Below the pieces are notes generated by a model. The model searched no databases, had not been told where the DNA came from, and was given only the letters and a program-made list of their open reading frames with translations. Positions 17,119-25,976 of a stretch of DNA of 37,781 bases are shown here, one piece after another; position 1 is the first letter of the stretch; each line of letters starts with the position of its first letter. This DNA is from an uncultured Verrucomicrobia subdivision 3 bacterium (GTDB lineage Bacteria; Verrucomicrobiota; Verrucomicrobiae; Limisphaerales; UBA11358): positions 1-37,781 of the forward strand of contig CAINDH010000287.1 of assembly GCA_903847285.1 (NCBI GenBank), read 5' to 3'. The position numbers were made by a program, and so were the translations under genes.

Positions 17119-18252
17119 ATGAAATTTAAATTGATCTTCTCCGCCGCGCTGTTCGCCGGTGTGATTTCCGCCTCGGCAGCCGCTTCCACCACGATGGCAA
17201 CGAATGTCACCCCCGCCAAGACGGTGGACGGCATGACGACGCTTTTCGGTGACCCGGTCATCGTCAAGGCCAAGGGTTTTGAGATAAAGCGCAGCGAACT
17301 GGACGAAGTGGTGTCCGGCGCAAGAGCCAAAGCTTCCGCCGTCAACCAACAATTACCGCAAGGGTTTGAGGTGAGCATCTTGAATTCTTTGATCACCTTT
17401 CAGGTGTTGCTACAGAAGGCGAATGCGGCCGAACACGCCGCTGCGCAAGTAGAGTCGGATGTGCAATTCACGAACATGGTGGCGCAGATGGGGCGCGAAG
17501 ACTTTGACCGCCAGTTGAAAATCGTCGGCATGACCGAAGCCGCTTTGCGCGCAAAATCCGCGCAAGAAATCACTGCGATGAAAGCCTTGAAGCGCGAATT
17601 GAACTTGAACGTGACGGACGCAGAGGTTCGCAGCTATTACAGTAACCACGCCGCAAAATTTGAGCTCCCGGAAATGGTCCACACCCGCCACATCATGCTG
17701 GCGACGATTGATCTTAACAGCGGTGCGCCGCTTTCCACCAACGCCGTGGCCGCCAAGCGCAAACTCGCCGGCGAAATCCTGGCGCGTGCGAAAGGCAAAG
17801 ATGATTTTGCCGATTTGGCCAAACAATATTCTGAAGACCAGAACACCAAGGCCATCGGCGGCGAGATGCCGAAGTTTGGCCGCGACCAGTTGCCCCCGCA
17901 GCTGGCGCAGTTCGAATCCGCAGCGTTCTCTCTCAAGCCCGGCCAAATCAGCGACGTGGTGGAATCGCAGGTCGGCCTGCACATCGTAAAGTTGCTTGAA
18001 AAAATTCCGGCCAAGAAATACGGATTGATGGACACCATCACCATTTCGCCGACGTTGAGCAAAACTCCGGCGGCCATCTGCAAAGAGCAGTTGGAAGAGC
18101 TTCAGACTCGTGAACGCGCCCCGGCGTTCGTGGAAAAAATGCGCGCTGAAGCCGGCGTGGAAATTGTTGACCCGGCTTTGAAGGCGCAGTCAGCCATTCT
18201 TGAAGCGGCCGCTAAAGATGCCGCGACGGCGGCCCCCGGTTTGGGCCAATAA
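17119..18252 (+). CDS. Periplasmic PpiC/SurA-type peptidyl-prolyl isomerase
   Basis: A 377-residue exported protein with a signal peptide (MKFKLIFSAALFAGVISASAAA). The N-terminal region (about 40-180) is helical, as in SurA/PrsA chaperones. The parvulin rotamase domain covers about 185-300: MVHTRHIMLATI, DDFADLAKQYSEDQNTKAIGGEMPKFGRDQLPPQLAQ, AAFSLKPGQISDVVESQVGLHIVKLLE. In Gram-negatives such proteins fold outer-membrane proteins in the periplasm. A C-terminal helical tail follows, rich in alanine. It is 45 bases after serA and 39 bases before the next gene, with no terminator seen between them. Confidence 0.9.
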   Translation: MKFKLIFSAALFAGVISASAAASTTMATNVTPAKTVDGMTTLFGDPVIVKAKGFEIKRSELDEVVSGARAKASAVNQQLPQGFEVSILNSLITFQVLLQKANAAEHAAAQVESDVQFTNMVAQMGREDFDRQLKIVGMTEAALRAKSAQEITAMKALKRELNLNVTDAEVRSYYSNHAAKFELPEMVHTRHIMLATIDLNSGAPLSTNAVAAKRKLAGEILARAKGKDDFADLAKQYSEDQNTKAIGGEMPKFGRDQLPPQLAQFESAAFSLKPGQISDVVESQVGLHIVKLLEKIPAKKYGLMDTITISPTLSKTPAAICKEQLEELQTRERAPAFVEKMRAEAGVEIVDPALKAQSAILEAAAKDAATAAPGLGQ

Positions 18253-18291
18253 TTTGCCAACGGCAGCTACTTGCGACACATTGAGGACGTT

Positions 18292-19062
18292 ATGAAAATA
18301 AAAATTGCCATCATCGTTTTGATTGTCGCCTGCCTCGGGTTGGGGGTAGCGCTCTTCGCCACCAAGAAGCAAAGCGAGGAGCAGCACAGCGCCGATGTTA
18401 CCGCCATCAACTCCTTCTCCAACCAAGTCGTCGAGGCCAATGACCAGTTGAAGGATTTGAGTCAGGCCAACCTCGCGTTGACAAACGATCTTGCCTTGAG
18501 CCGGCAGCAGACTTTGGAGCTTTCCAACGCCCTTGCCGTAGCCAACCTGACCCTGGATCAGACGCGTGCCAACTTGGTGGATGCCCAGACGCAGGTCACC
18601 AACTTGAGTATTCAAATCACCGAGCTTGAAACGCAGAACAAGGTGCTCGACCAACGCGCCGAGCAGTTGACGAATACCATCACGCAGTTGAACACGCTCA
18701 TCGCTGCCACTCAGGGTAAGCTGGCTCAGGCCGACATCAACAATGCGTATCTGCAGGACGCTTTGCAAAAACAGATGGCGCAAAAAGCCGAGTTGGAACA
18801 CAAGTTCAGCGACATCAACGAAGTTCGCGCTCAGGTCAAAAAATTGAAGGACGAAATGTTCGTTGCCCGCCGGATGCAGCTTTCCAAGACCGATCCTTCC
18901 GGCAAGAAAGGCGCGGAATTGTTGACCCAGCATGCCTCCGCCCCAGAGACCAGTTCGTCCGCAAAAACCTCCCCAGCTTACGACCTCAACGTTGAAGTCG
19001 GCTCCGATGGCTCTGTGAAAATCATCCCGCCCGTCGGCGCAACGAACGCACCGGCAAAATAA
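18292..19062 (+). CDS. Membrane-anchored coiled-coil protein
   Basis: A 256-residue protein with one N-terminal membrane helix (IKIAIIVLIVACLGLGVALFA). A long region of heptad-like repeats follows, about residues 35-200, rich in Leu, Asn, Gln and Thr (DLSQANLALTNDLALSR, LEHKFSDINEVRAQVKKLKDEMF). It is probably a periplasmic coiled-coil fibre or tether. No enzymatic motif is present. The tail includes SDGSVKIIPPVGATNAPAK. I chose the ATG at 18292; an upstream in-frame TTG is less plausible. The function is unknown. Its place after a PpiC chaperone gives only a loose hint of an envelope role. Confidence 0.78.
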   Translation: MKIKIAIIVLIVACLGLGVALFATKKQSEEQHSADVTAINSFSNQVVEANDQLKDLSQANLALTNDLALSRQQTLELSNALAVANLTLDQTRANLVDAQTQVTNLSIQITELETQNKVLDQRAEQLTNTITQLNTLIAATQGKLAQADINNAYLQDALQKQMAQKAELEHKFSDINEVRAQVKKLKDEMFVARRMQLSKTDPSGKKGAELLTQHASAPETSSSAKTSPAYDLNVEVGSDGSVKIIPPVGATNAPAK

Positions 19063-19076
19063 TTGCCCGCCGCCGT

Positions 19077-19397
19077 ATGCCGACCTACGAATACGCCTGT
19101 CAGAAATGCGGCCACGAGTTTGAGGCCACGCATTCCATGTCGGCTCCCACGCTGGCGATTTGTCCCAAAGATTCCTGTGGCCAGAAAAAATGGGGGCGCG
19201 GCAAAGTCGCCAAAAAAATTGGCGCAGGTGCAGGATTGATTTTCAAAGGTAGCGGCTTCTACATCACCGACTACCGCAGTGAGAACTACAAATCCTCCGC
19301 CAAAAAAGATTCAAACGGTGGCGGTGATTCCAAACCTGCTGCGAAGGCTGAGCCTAAGGCCGAATCCAAGCCGGCGAAAAAGCCGGACAAAAAATGA
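19077..19397 (+). CDS. FmdB-family zinc ribbon protein
   Basis: A 106-residue protein starting MPTYEYACQKCGHEFE, the classic opening of the FmdB putative regulatory family. Four cysteines (Cys8, Cys11, Cys29, Cys34) can form a zinc ribbon. GAGAGLIFKGSGFYITDYRS is the conserved follow-on segment. The remaining 40 residues are a Lys/Ala/Glu-rich disordered tail (AKAEPKAESKPAKKPDKK). The family was linked with formamidase regulation, but no target is known here. Its stop overlaps the ATG of the next gene (ATGA). Confidence 0.9.
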   Translation: MPTYEYACQKCGHEFEATHSMSAPTLAICPKDSCGQKKWGRGKVAKKIGAGAGLIFKGSGFYITDYRSENYKSSAKKDSNGGGDSKPAAKAEPKAESKPAKKPDKK

Positions 19398-20827
19398 GCC
19401 GTCCGTGGCAGGGCTATTGCGGGAATGTCTTCACCGGCTGCGCCACGGCAAATCTTCTCCAATACGGTGGCGCTTTCCTCGCCCTGCTTTTTTTAACCGC
19501 TGCCGCCCACTGCCAAACCTTGTCGCCGGAAAACTCCTCGGTGCAAAGCTTTTCCGGCCAGTTCACCGTCACCGTTGCGCCGGAATTTTCCCCATTGCTT
19601 CACCGCGCCAATCTGGCGACAAACAATGAAATTGTCCGCCTCCAGCCCGCGCTGCTCGCGGTGACGGCGGAACGATTTCGTGCTGCGCTGTGGTCGCAAC
19701 TGGGGTTTCAACCCGGCGGCAACTGGAGCGGTAAAATTGTTCTCGCTCTGCATCCGGCGCGCACCCCCGTGGACGACGTCAACCTCAACATAGGCCCGTT
19801 GCTCAATGTCTGGCATTACCGCGTAGAATTGCCGGATGTATTGACGCGCCCGCGTTTCAGCCGGGCGCTTTCAGCCGTGCTGCTATTGGAGATTGCCAAT
19901 CGCGGTAACCGGGAGGCGAACCATTCTGCGGAACTGCCGCCGTGGCTGGTGGACGGCCTCGCGCGTGTCACGCTGGGAGGCGAACCTGGAAAAATCATTT
20001 TGTCTGCTCCCGAAAAAAAAGTGGATGGACTCATGCAGTCGCGTTTAAGCAAGCCGTCGCGTGTCACTGATCCGCTGGTCGAGGCGCGAGAGACGCTGAA
20101 AAATGTTTCCGCGCCAAGCTTCGACCAGTTGTGCTGGCCCACCGGCGAACAGCTTGACGGCTGGGATGGCGGCGCTTATCTCGCCAGTGCGCAGTTGTTC
20201 ACGGCGGACTTGCTGGCGCTGAAAAATGGCCCGGAAAAAATGCGCGCGTTCCTGGCCAAGCTGCCTAGTTGCCTGAACTGGCAGACCGCGTTCTTTGCCG
20301 CGTTCCATGAAGATTTTCGTCGTGCCTTGGACGTGGAAAAATGGTGGGCGCTGCGTGTGGTGCGCTTTGCGGCGCGCGATCCCGGCCCGCGCTGGACGGT
20401 CGCCGCCAGTCGTGAACGGTTCGCGGATCTGATTTCCGTGCCGGTGGAATTACGAAATGCGGCGGATGCCCTGCCGGAACACGGAGTCATTTCGCTGCAG
20501 GCCGCCGTCCAAAATTTTACGCCCGCGCAACGAGAATCCATTTTGCAACTTAAGGTGCGCGACCTTGAGTTGGCGCAATTTCGGCTTGCCCCGCCATACT
20601 CCGCGCTGGCCGCTGGCTACCGCACGGCGCTCGCAGACTTTCTTGGCCAGCACCGCCAGGCGGCCAACCCCGCTTCACCCAAACAACCAAAACCGATGCG
20701 CGGGAGCAGTGCTAACGTGATGCCAACGGTAAAAAAATTAAATGACTTGGATGCCCGCCGCCGCGAGGCCGAGTTAAAGCTGGATGCCGACCCGTTACCG
20801 AAAGTTTTGAGTCAAACTGGGCGTTGA
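19394..20827 (+). CDS. Secreted protein, possibly a degenerate gluzincin-like peptidase fold
   Basis: A 477-residue protein of unknown function. A hydrophobic segment at about 26-40 (AFLALLFLTAAAHC) is a late signal peptide or membrane anchor; a downstream start is possible but none is better placed. Residues 160-190 (AVLLLEIANRGNREANH then ELPPWLVDGLA) resemble the peptidase MA-like gluzincin pattern, where HExxH is followed by PxWLxEGLA. Here HExxH is replaced by LLLEI and the Glu of EGLA by Asp, so a metalloprotease activity is not expected. The C-terminal 60 residues are charged and likely disordered. It is translationally coupled to the FmdB gene. Confidence 0.65.
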   Translation: MSRPWQGYCGNVFTGCATANLLQYGGAFLALLFLTAAAHCQTLSPENSSVQSFSGQFTVTVAPEFSPLLHRANLATNNEIVRLQPALLAVTAERFRAALWSQLGFQPGGNWSGKIVLALHPARTPVDDVNLNIGPLLNVWHYRVELPDVLTRPRFSRALSAVLLLEIANRGNREANHSAELPPWLVDGLARVTLGGEPGKIILSAPEKKVDGLMQSRLSKPSRVTDPLVEARETLKNVSAPSFDQLCWPTGEQLDGWDGGAYLASAQLFTADLLALKNGPEKMRAFLAKLPSCLNWQTAFFAAFHEDFRRALDVEKWWALRVVRFAARDPGPRWTVAASRERFADLISVPVELRNAADALPEHGVISLQAAVQNFTPAQRESILQLKVRDLELAQFRLAPPYSALAAGYRTALADFLGQHRQAANPASPKQPKPMRGSSANVMPTVKKLNDLDARRREAELKLDADPLPKVLSQTGR

Positions 20828-20848
20828 TACGTCAATAAACTGGTCAAC

Positions 20849-20876
20849 TTGACAGCTAACAATTCGCATCTATAGT
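20849..20876 (+). promoter_or_regulatory. Near-consensus sigma-70-type promoter of the aminomutase gene
   Basis: TTGACA at 20849-20854 (6 of 6) and TATAGT at 20871-20876 (5 of 6) are separated by 16 bases. The implied transcript start near 20883 is only about 5 bases before the ATG at 20888, so the mRNA would be nearly leaderless if this promoter is used. Confidence 0.72.
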
Positions 20877-20887
20877 GCGCCTATCAA

Positions 20888-22114
20888 ATGCAATCTGAAG
20901 CCACATCCACGGACCGGAGTGTTTCGTCGCCCCAAGAGTTGAAGAAATTCACTACGGCTGGGCGGGGGTATTGGCACGACATTGCCGAAAAGGACTGGAA
21001 CGACTGGCGCTGGCAGATGAAGCACCGTATCACGACGGTGGAACAGTTGCAGAAATTCCTCCCTACACTAACGTCGGAGGAACTTGCGGGCGCGCAGCTG
21101 GCAAATACAAAACTTGCGCTCGGCATCACGCCGTATTTTTTCAACTTGATTGACCCCGCGGATGAAAATTGCCCGATTCGTCGCCAAGTCATTCCGCGCA
21201 TTGAGGAGACGAGCACGGCACCGTGGGAGATGAGCGATCCGTGCGGCGAAGATTCCCATTCGCCCGTGCCAGGGCTGGTGCATCGTTATCCCGACCGCGT
21301 GTTATTTCTCGTTACGGATCGTTGCGCGAGCTATTGCCGTTACTGCACGCGTTCACGGCTGGTTAGCAACGCCAGTGGCTACGATTTTCACCCTGAATAC
21401 GATAAGCAAATCGCCTACATCGCGGCGCATCCGGAAATCCGCGACGTGCTGTTGAGCGGCGGCGACCCGTTGCTCTTGAGCGACGAGAAGCTCGAAAATC
21501 TGTTGAGCCGCCTGCGCGCGATTCCGCATGTGGAATTTCTCCGCATTGGCACCCGCATCCCGATTTTTCTGCCGCAACGTATCACGCCGGAACTGTGCGC
21601 GATGTTAAAACAGTTTCATCCGCTCTTCATGAGCGTTCATGCGAATCATCCGCGCGAACTCACCACGGAAGTTCAAGCCGCGCTCGGTCGCCTCGCCGAT
21701 GCGGGCGTGCCACTGGGCAACCAAAGCGTATTGCTTAAGCACGTCAACGACAGCGTGGACGTGATGAAGGCGCTCGTGCAAAAACTTTTGATGTGCCGCG
21801 TGCGCCCGTATTACATCTACCAGTGTGATTTGATTTCGGGCTCCGCCCATCTGCGCGCCAGCGTGGCGAAGGGTCTGGAGATCATGGAAAAATTGCGCGG
21901 CCACACGACGGGCTACGCCGTGCCGACTTATGTGATTGATGCTCCCAGCGGCGGCGGCAAAGTTCCGATCAATCCCGAATACGTTCTGTGCCGCAATGCC
22001 GGCCGGGTGCTCATCCGCAACTTCGAGGGAAAAGTTTTTGAGTATCCCGAAACTGCCGATGGCAAACCGTCCAGCCAGCCGCCGCAGGAAATTAGCGCAT
22101 CCGAACTTGCCTAA
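20888..22114 (+). CDS. KamA-family radical SAM aminomutase, probably lysine 2,3-aminomutase
   Basis: A 408-residue radical SAM/PLP enzyme. The cluster motif CASYCRYC has Cys146, Cys150 and Cys153. The GGDPLLLSDEKL segment is the SAM-binding glycine region. The PLP lysine is probably Lys358 in DAPSGGGK. Asp314 (YQCDLISGSAH) and Asp351 (VIDAPSGGG) correspond to the two aspartates that hold the lysine side-chain amine in lysine 2,3-aminomutase, which favours lysine over glutamate as substrate. The product would be beta-lysine, used in some bacteria as a compatible solute or modified for EF-P. No acetyltransferase or epmA neighbour is present. Translation from the ATG at 20888 fits the near-leaderless promoter. 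Confidence 0.9.
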   Translation: MQSEATSTDRSVSSPQELKKFTTAGRGYWHDIAEKDWNDWRWQMKHRITTVEQLQKFLPTLTSEELAGAQLANTKLALGITPYFFNLIDPADENCPIRRQVIPRIEETSTAPWEMSDPCGEDSHSPVPGLVHRYPDRVLFLVTDRCASYCRYCTRSRLVSNASGYDFHPEYDKQIAYIAAHPEIRDVLLSGGDPLLLSDEKLENLLSRLRAIPHVEFLRIGTRIPIFLPQRITPELCAMLKQFHPLFMSVHANHPRELTTEVQAALGRLADAGVPLGNQSVLLKHVNDSVDVMKALVQKLLMCRVRPYYIYQCDLISGSAHLRASVAKGLEIMEKLRGHTTGYAVPTYVIDAPSGGGKVPINPEYVLCRNAGRVLIRNFEGKVFEYPETADGKPSSQPPQEISASELA

Positions 22115-23012
22115 CGCGCTGCGACAACGCCGTCGTCCTTGGCTGAGAATTTTCAGCACGCTGTTTTTCGCCGTTTGTTTGCTGGGCCTCATCTTCGTCT
22201 GGAACATCGGCAGTGTGCTGGTCGCGCCGTCGCATCATCCAGTTGCCAGTCCGCCGCCAAATTTACACGCCGTGCCCGTGGAATTTCCCAGCGCGAGCGG
22301 CGCACGGATTCACGGCTGGCTCGTAGCGGGGCAGACTAATCGAGGCGCAATCATTCTCATGCATGGCGTCCACAGTGATCGGCGCTCCATGATCGCCCGC
22401 ACGGAATGGCTTTCGCGGCTCGGCTACACAGTGCTGCTGTTTGATTTTCAAGCGCACGGCGAAAGTCTGGGAACGAACATCACCTTTGGTTTTCTCGAAA
22501 GCCGTGACGTGACCGCAGCGGTGAACTTCGTCCATGAAAAATGTCCCGGCGCAAAAATCGGTGTTATCGGCGTCTCCATGGGCGCGGCGGCAGCGTTGCT
22601 GGCGGAGCCGCCTTTACCAGTGGACGCGATGGTCTTGGAATCCTCATTCCCGACGATTCTTGAGGCGACTGCTGACCGGATGCGCGAACGGTTTGGATTC
22701 TTTGGTCGGCTGGCCACGCCATTGTTAACGTGCCAGTTGAAACCGCGTCTTGGTGTTGCGCTGATGGATTTGCGACCGATTGATCACGCCGGAAAAATCA
22801 CCGTGCCGAAATTTTTCATCGCGGGCGCCGCGGATATGTTGACAACTGCAGCGGAATCGCACGCTTTGTTTGCTGCCGCTGCCGAACCCAAAAAGTTCTG
22901 GTTGGTAGCTGGCGCGGCTCATGTGGACATCCACGCCTTTGCCCGAGCCGAATATGAGAGGCGGGTTTTGGAGTTTCTTGCGCCGCGTCTACTGCCGCCG
23001 TTTGGGCTGTGA
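22059..23012 (+). CDS. Membrane-anchored alpha/beta hydrolase
   Basis: A 317-residue protein with an N-terminal basic segment and one membrane helix (WLRIFSTLFFAVCLLGLIFVW). The alpha/beta hydrolase domain follows: ILMHGVHSDRRSM is the oxyanion region, GVSMG holds the nucleophile Ser, AGAADMLTT gives the acid and AGAAHVDIHAF the catalytic His. The fold resembles serine aminopeptidase/BAAT-like hydrolases, and the substrate is unknown. The start is uncertain: the ATG at 22059 overlaps the upstream gene by 56 bases, while a TTG at 22107 would overlap by only 8. The domain itself is unaffected by the choice. Confidence 0.82.
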   Translation: MANRPASRRRKLAHPNLPNALRQRRRPWLRIFSTLFFAVCLLGLIFVWNIGSVLVAPSHHPVASPPPNLHAVPVEFPSASGARIHGWLVAGQTNRGAIILMHGVHSDRRSMIARTEWLSRLGYTVLLFDFQAHGESLGTNITFGFLESRDVTAAVNFVHEKCPGAKIGVIGVSMGAAAALLAEPPLPVDAMVLESSFPTILEATADRMRERFGFFGRLATPLLTCQLKPRLGVALMDLRPIDHAGKITVPKFFIAGAADMLTTAAESHALFAAAAEPKKFWLVAGAAHVDIHAFARAEYERRVLEFLAPRLLPPFGL

Positions 23013-23062
23013 ATAATTCCAGATTGCACAAGGTGATGGCTTCTCTATGCTGGTTGCTGACT

Positions 23063-23078
23063 GATTCACGTATGAATC
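23063..23078. promoter_or_regulatory. Small palindrome upstream of the lipoprotein gene
   Basis: GATTCA at 23063-23068 and TGAATC at 23073-23078 form a perfect inverted repeat around CGTA. A direct repeat GGTTGC(C)TGACTGA starts at 23052 and again at 23111 on either side. The layout could be a regulator site, but no partner is known. Confidence 0.35.
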
Positions 23079-23142
23079 GCCAAACTAGGAAACCAAAACT
23101 ACTAAACGCCGGTTGCCTGACTGAACTTTCTCTTTTTATAAA

Positions 23143-23610
23143 ATGAAAACCAACAACCTCATCATCGTCACCGCCGCGTTTGCAGCGGCCCTCACCATCA
23201 CTGCCTGCAGCAAGAGCGAAACCACCAAGGCGGACGTGACCAAGTCGGACTTGGCTCCAGCGGATAACACCGCCAAAAGCTTAACCGAAAAAGTGGCCGA
23301 CACCGCCAAGGATGCCGCTGGTAAAGTCACCGATGCAGCCAAGAGCGTCGCGGCCTCGGCAGCGGCCGTTGCCACAAACACGGTTGCAGCCGTTTCCAGT
23401 CCATTCACCGACGGTCTTGCCAGCGCGAAGAAAGCCATAGCTGATAAGGATTACAAAGGCGCGCTCGCTGAACTGAACAAGCTTTCCAGCCTGAAACTTT
23501 CCGATGAGCAGACCAAAGTGGTGGACGGCCTCAAGGCGGACGTTCAAGCAATGATTTCCAAAGTCACCGGCGGCGCCACCGACGCAGTGAAGGGATTGCT
23601 CGGCAAATAA
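23143..23610 (+). CDS. Predicted lipoprotein with Ala/Lys-rich helical repeats
   Basis: A 155-residue protein. The N-terminus has a lipobox-like ending (ALTITACSK) with Cys22 as the probable lipidated residue. The middle holds repeated KxxDxAKDAAGKVTDAAKSVAASAAA-type 11-residue helical repeats, as seen in LEA-like or apolipoprotein-like proteins. The C-terminal part (DYKGALAELNKLSSLKLSDEQTKVVDGL) is a helical hairpin. Function unknown; an envelope stress role would be speculation. It lies 53 bases upstream of the 748-residue gene on the same strand and may be cotranscribed with it. Confidence 0.78.
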   Translation: MKTNNLIIVTAAFAAALTITACSKSETTKADVTKSDLAPADNTAKSLTEKVADTAKDAAGKVTDAAKSVAASAAAVATNTVAAVSSPFTDGLASAKKAIADKDYKGALAELNKLSSLKLSDEQTKVVDGLKADVQAMISKVTGGATDAVKGLLGK

Positions 23611-23663
23611 TTCTGACCCCCGAAGACAAACCCTAAACCAATCACCAACGAGAAATAATAGTT

Positions 23664-25910
23664 ATGGCACACACATGGAAATTTTTCCGCGCCGGCGGCT
23701 TTGACCAGGTCAAATTGGAAACTGGCGCTGATTTGATGAACCTCGACCAGCTCGACCAGAAACTTTGGGTCGCGCTGGCGTGTCCGGCCAAGGGTATTGA
23801 ATTCTGCTCCAAGACCTCGGCTTTGATCGACACGGATAACGATGGACGTATCCGCGCCAACGAACTCATCGCTGCGATCAAGTGGGCGGGTTCGGTGCTG
23901 AAAAATCCCGATGTGCTTGTGAAGGGTGGCGACAGCTTAGCCTTGTCTGAAATCGCCGATGCGTCCCTCCTCGCTTCTGCCAAACAAATTCTCGTCAACC
24001 TTGGCAAGAAAGACGCCACCGCGATCACGCTGGCCGACGCTTCTGATGCGAATAAAATTTTCGCGAACACCACATTCAATGGCGACGGCGTCATCATCGC
24101 CGAATCCGCTGCGGACGCGGTGACGAAAGCAGTTATCGCTGACATCGGCGCGTGCTTCGGCACGGTGAATGACCGCAGCGGCAAGCCCGGCATTGATCAG
24201 GCCAAAGCAGATGCATTCTTCGCTGATCTTGCTGCGTTCGACGCCTGGAGTGCCCAGGGTAGCGCTACCGTGCTGGCTGCTGGTGCCAATACCGGCGCGG
24301 CCAACGCTGCCGTCAAAGCCATCAAGTCCAAGGTGGACGACTTTTTCGGTCGCTGCCGTCTCGCCGCTTTTGATCCGCGCACGGTCGCCTCACTGAATCG
24401 CACCGAGGCGGAATACGCCGCGATTGCTGGAAAAGATTTATCCATTCACGTGGGTGAAATCGCCAGCTTTCCGCTCGCGCAGATTGCCGCCGGAAAATCG
24501 TTGCCGCTCAAAGTCGGCGTGAACCCCGCGCACGCTGCGGCTGTTGCCGACTTGCTCAACAACGCTGTGAAGCCGCTGCTTGGCGACAAGGCGGAATTGA
24601 ACGAGGCCGATTGGTCCGCGTTGCAAGCCAAGCTTGCCGCGTTCGACGCGTGGAATTCCGGCAAGGCCGGAGCTGCCGTGGAAAAGCTCGGTGGCGCGCG
24701 TGTGAAGGAAATTCTCGCCGCCAAGGCGCAGGAAAAAATCAACGCGCTGATCGCTCAAGACAAGGCGCTGGAACCCGAATCCACCTCCATCGCCAACGTG
24801 GAAAAACTCGTCCGCTTCGTGCGCGATCTGCACACGCTCTCGGAAAACTTCGTCAACTTTAAAGACCTTTACGATGGCGGCGAACCGGCGGTGTTTCAAT
24901 GCGGCACGCTGTATCTGGATCAACGTTCCTGTAATCTCTGCATCACCGTGGAAGATGCGGGTAAACATTCGGCGATGGCCGGGCTGTCTGGGGCTTATCT
25001 CGCGTATGTGGATTGTGTGCGCAAAGGCAGCGGTGAAAAATTGAGCGTCGTCGCTATTTTCTCACAAGGCGATGACGACAATTTGATGGTTGGCCGGAAC
25101 GGTGTTTTTTATGACCGAACCGGCAAGGACTTTGATGCGACGATTTCCAAGATTGTCTCTAATCCCATCAGTATCCGTCAGGCGTTTTTTTCGCCCTACA
25201 AAAAACTCGTGCGGATGATCGAGGAACTGGCTACCAAGCGCGCCGCTGCCGCTGATGCCGACGCCAACGCCAAATTGCAGGCCTCTGCAACGGCGGCGGT
25301 CAATGCCGACCCAAAAGCGCTTCCCGCTCCGCCCGCTCCCAAAAAAATGGATGTTGGTGTCGTGGCTGCCATCGGGGTGGCATTGGGTGCCATCAGCACC
25401 GTGTTGGCAACGATTTTCACCAAGGTAGTGGAATTGAACGCCACGCAGAAAATCATGTTGCCTATTATCCTCATTGTCGGCATCTCCGGACCCTCGATGA
25501 TTCTTGCGTGGTTCAAACTTCGTAAGCGGAACCTGGGACCGATTCTCGACGCCAACGGTTGGGCAGTGAACGCCAAAGCCAAGATTAATATCCCGTTTGG
25601 CACTAGCCTGACGGGAATCGCGGCGTTGCCGCCCGGTTCGCAACGCGACCTGGTGGATCCGTTCGCCGAAAAGAAAAGTCCATGGCCGAAACGCATCGTG
25701 CTATTAATTTTGCTCTGTCTTGCATTCAAATGGTTGAACGGCGGGCTGGATGCAAATCTGCCTAAGGGACTCAAGCATGACACCTACTTTGAGCATGAAA
25801 CCCTCTTTCAGCTAAAACAGAAAGTTTCTGAACCGGCGATCAAGGCTGAGGCGGTCGCGACTACGACCAATGCCGCCGCCGCTGTTTCTGTCGCCGCGCC
25901 ATCCAAATAA
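23664..25910 (+). CDS. Large EF-hand membrane protein of unknown function
   Basis: A 748-residue protein that I do not recognise by name. A canonical EF-hand loop lies at residues 56-67 (DTDNDGRIRANE). A second, partial site is FNGDGVI near 134. The soluble N-terminal part (about 1-550) is helical and Ala-rich, with a conserved-looking block FQCGTLYLDQRSCNLCITVED near 411-431. Three hydrophobic segments occur late (about 563-585, 599-618, 675-690), so the N-terminal bulk is anchored by the C-terminal third. A calcium-linked role is inferred from the EF-hand only. A strong terminator follows the gene. Composition matches its neighbours, so recent transfer is not suggested. Confidence 0.75.
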   Translation: MAHTWKFFRAGGFDQVKLETGADLMNLDQLDQKLWVALACPAKGIEFCSKTSALIDTDNDGRIRANELIAAIKWAGSVLKNPDVLVKGGDSLALSEIADASLLASAKQILVNLGKKDATAITLADASDANKIFANTTFNGDGVIIAESAADAVTKAVIADIGACFGTVNDRSGKPGIDQAKADAFFADLAAFDAWSAQGSATVLAAGANTGAANAAVKAIKSKVDDFFGRCRLAAFDPRTVASLNRTEAEYAAIAGKDLSIHVGEIASFPLAQIAAGKSLPLKVGVNPAHAAAVADLLNNAVKPLLGDKAELNEADWSALQAKLAAFDAWNSGKAGAAVEKLGGARVKEILAAKAQEKINALIAQDKALEPESTSIANVEKLVRFVRDLHTLSENFVNFKDLYDGGEPAVFQCGTLYLDQRSCNLCITVEDAGKHSAMAGLSGAYLAYVDCVRKGSGEKLSVVAIFSQGDDDNLMVGRNGVFYDRTGKDFDATISKIVSNPISIRQAFFSPYKKLVRMIEELATKRAAAADADANAKLQASATAAVNADPKALPAPPAPKKMDVGVVAAIGVALGAISTVLATIFTKVVELNATQKIMLPIILIVGISGPSMILAWFKLRKRNLGPILDANGWAVNAKAKINIPFGTSLTGIAALPPGSQRDLVDPFAEKKSPWPKRIVLLILLCLAFKWLNGGLDANLPKGLKHDTYFEHETLFQLKQKVSEPAIKAEAVATTTNAAAAVSVAAPSK

Positions 25911-25923
25911 ATTCCCAAAGCAC

Positions 25924-25957
25924 AAAAGCCCGGACGTTCGCGTCCGGGCTTTTTTAT
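25924..25957. terminator. Bidirectional terminator with TTCG loop
   Basis: A perfect stem (AAAAGCCCGGACG at 25924-25936 with its complement at 25941-25953) closes on the very stable tetraloop TTCG. T-tracts lie on both sides, so it can stop transcripts from the upstream plus-strand gene and from hisF on the minus strand. Confidence 0.96.
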
Positions 25958-25976
25958 TGGGAACGTTGCTGCAATT

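Noticed and set aside
16539..17396. 285-residue minus-strand ORF
   Set aside because: It lies opposite the 3' half of serA and the start of the PpiC gene, both well supported.
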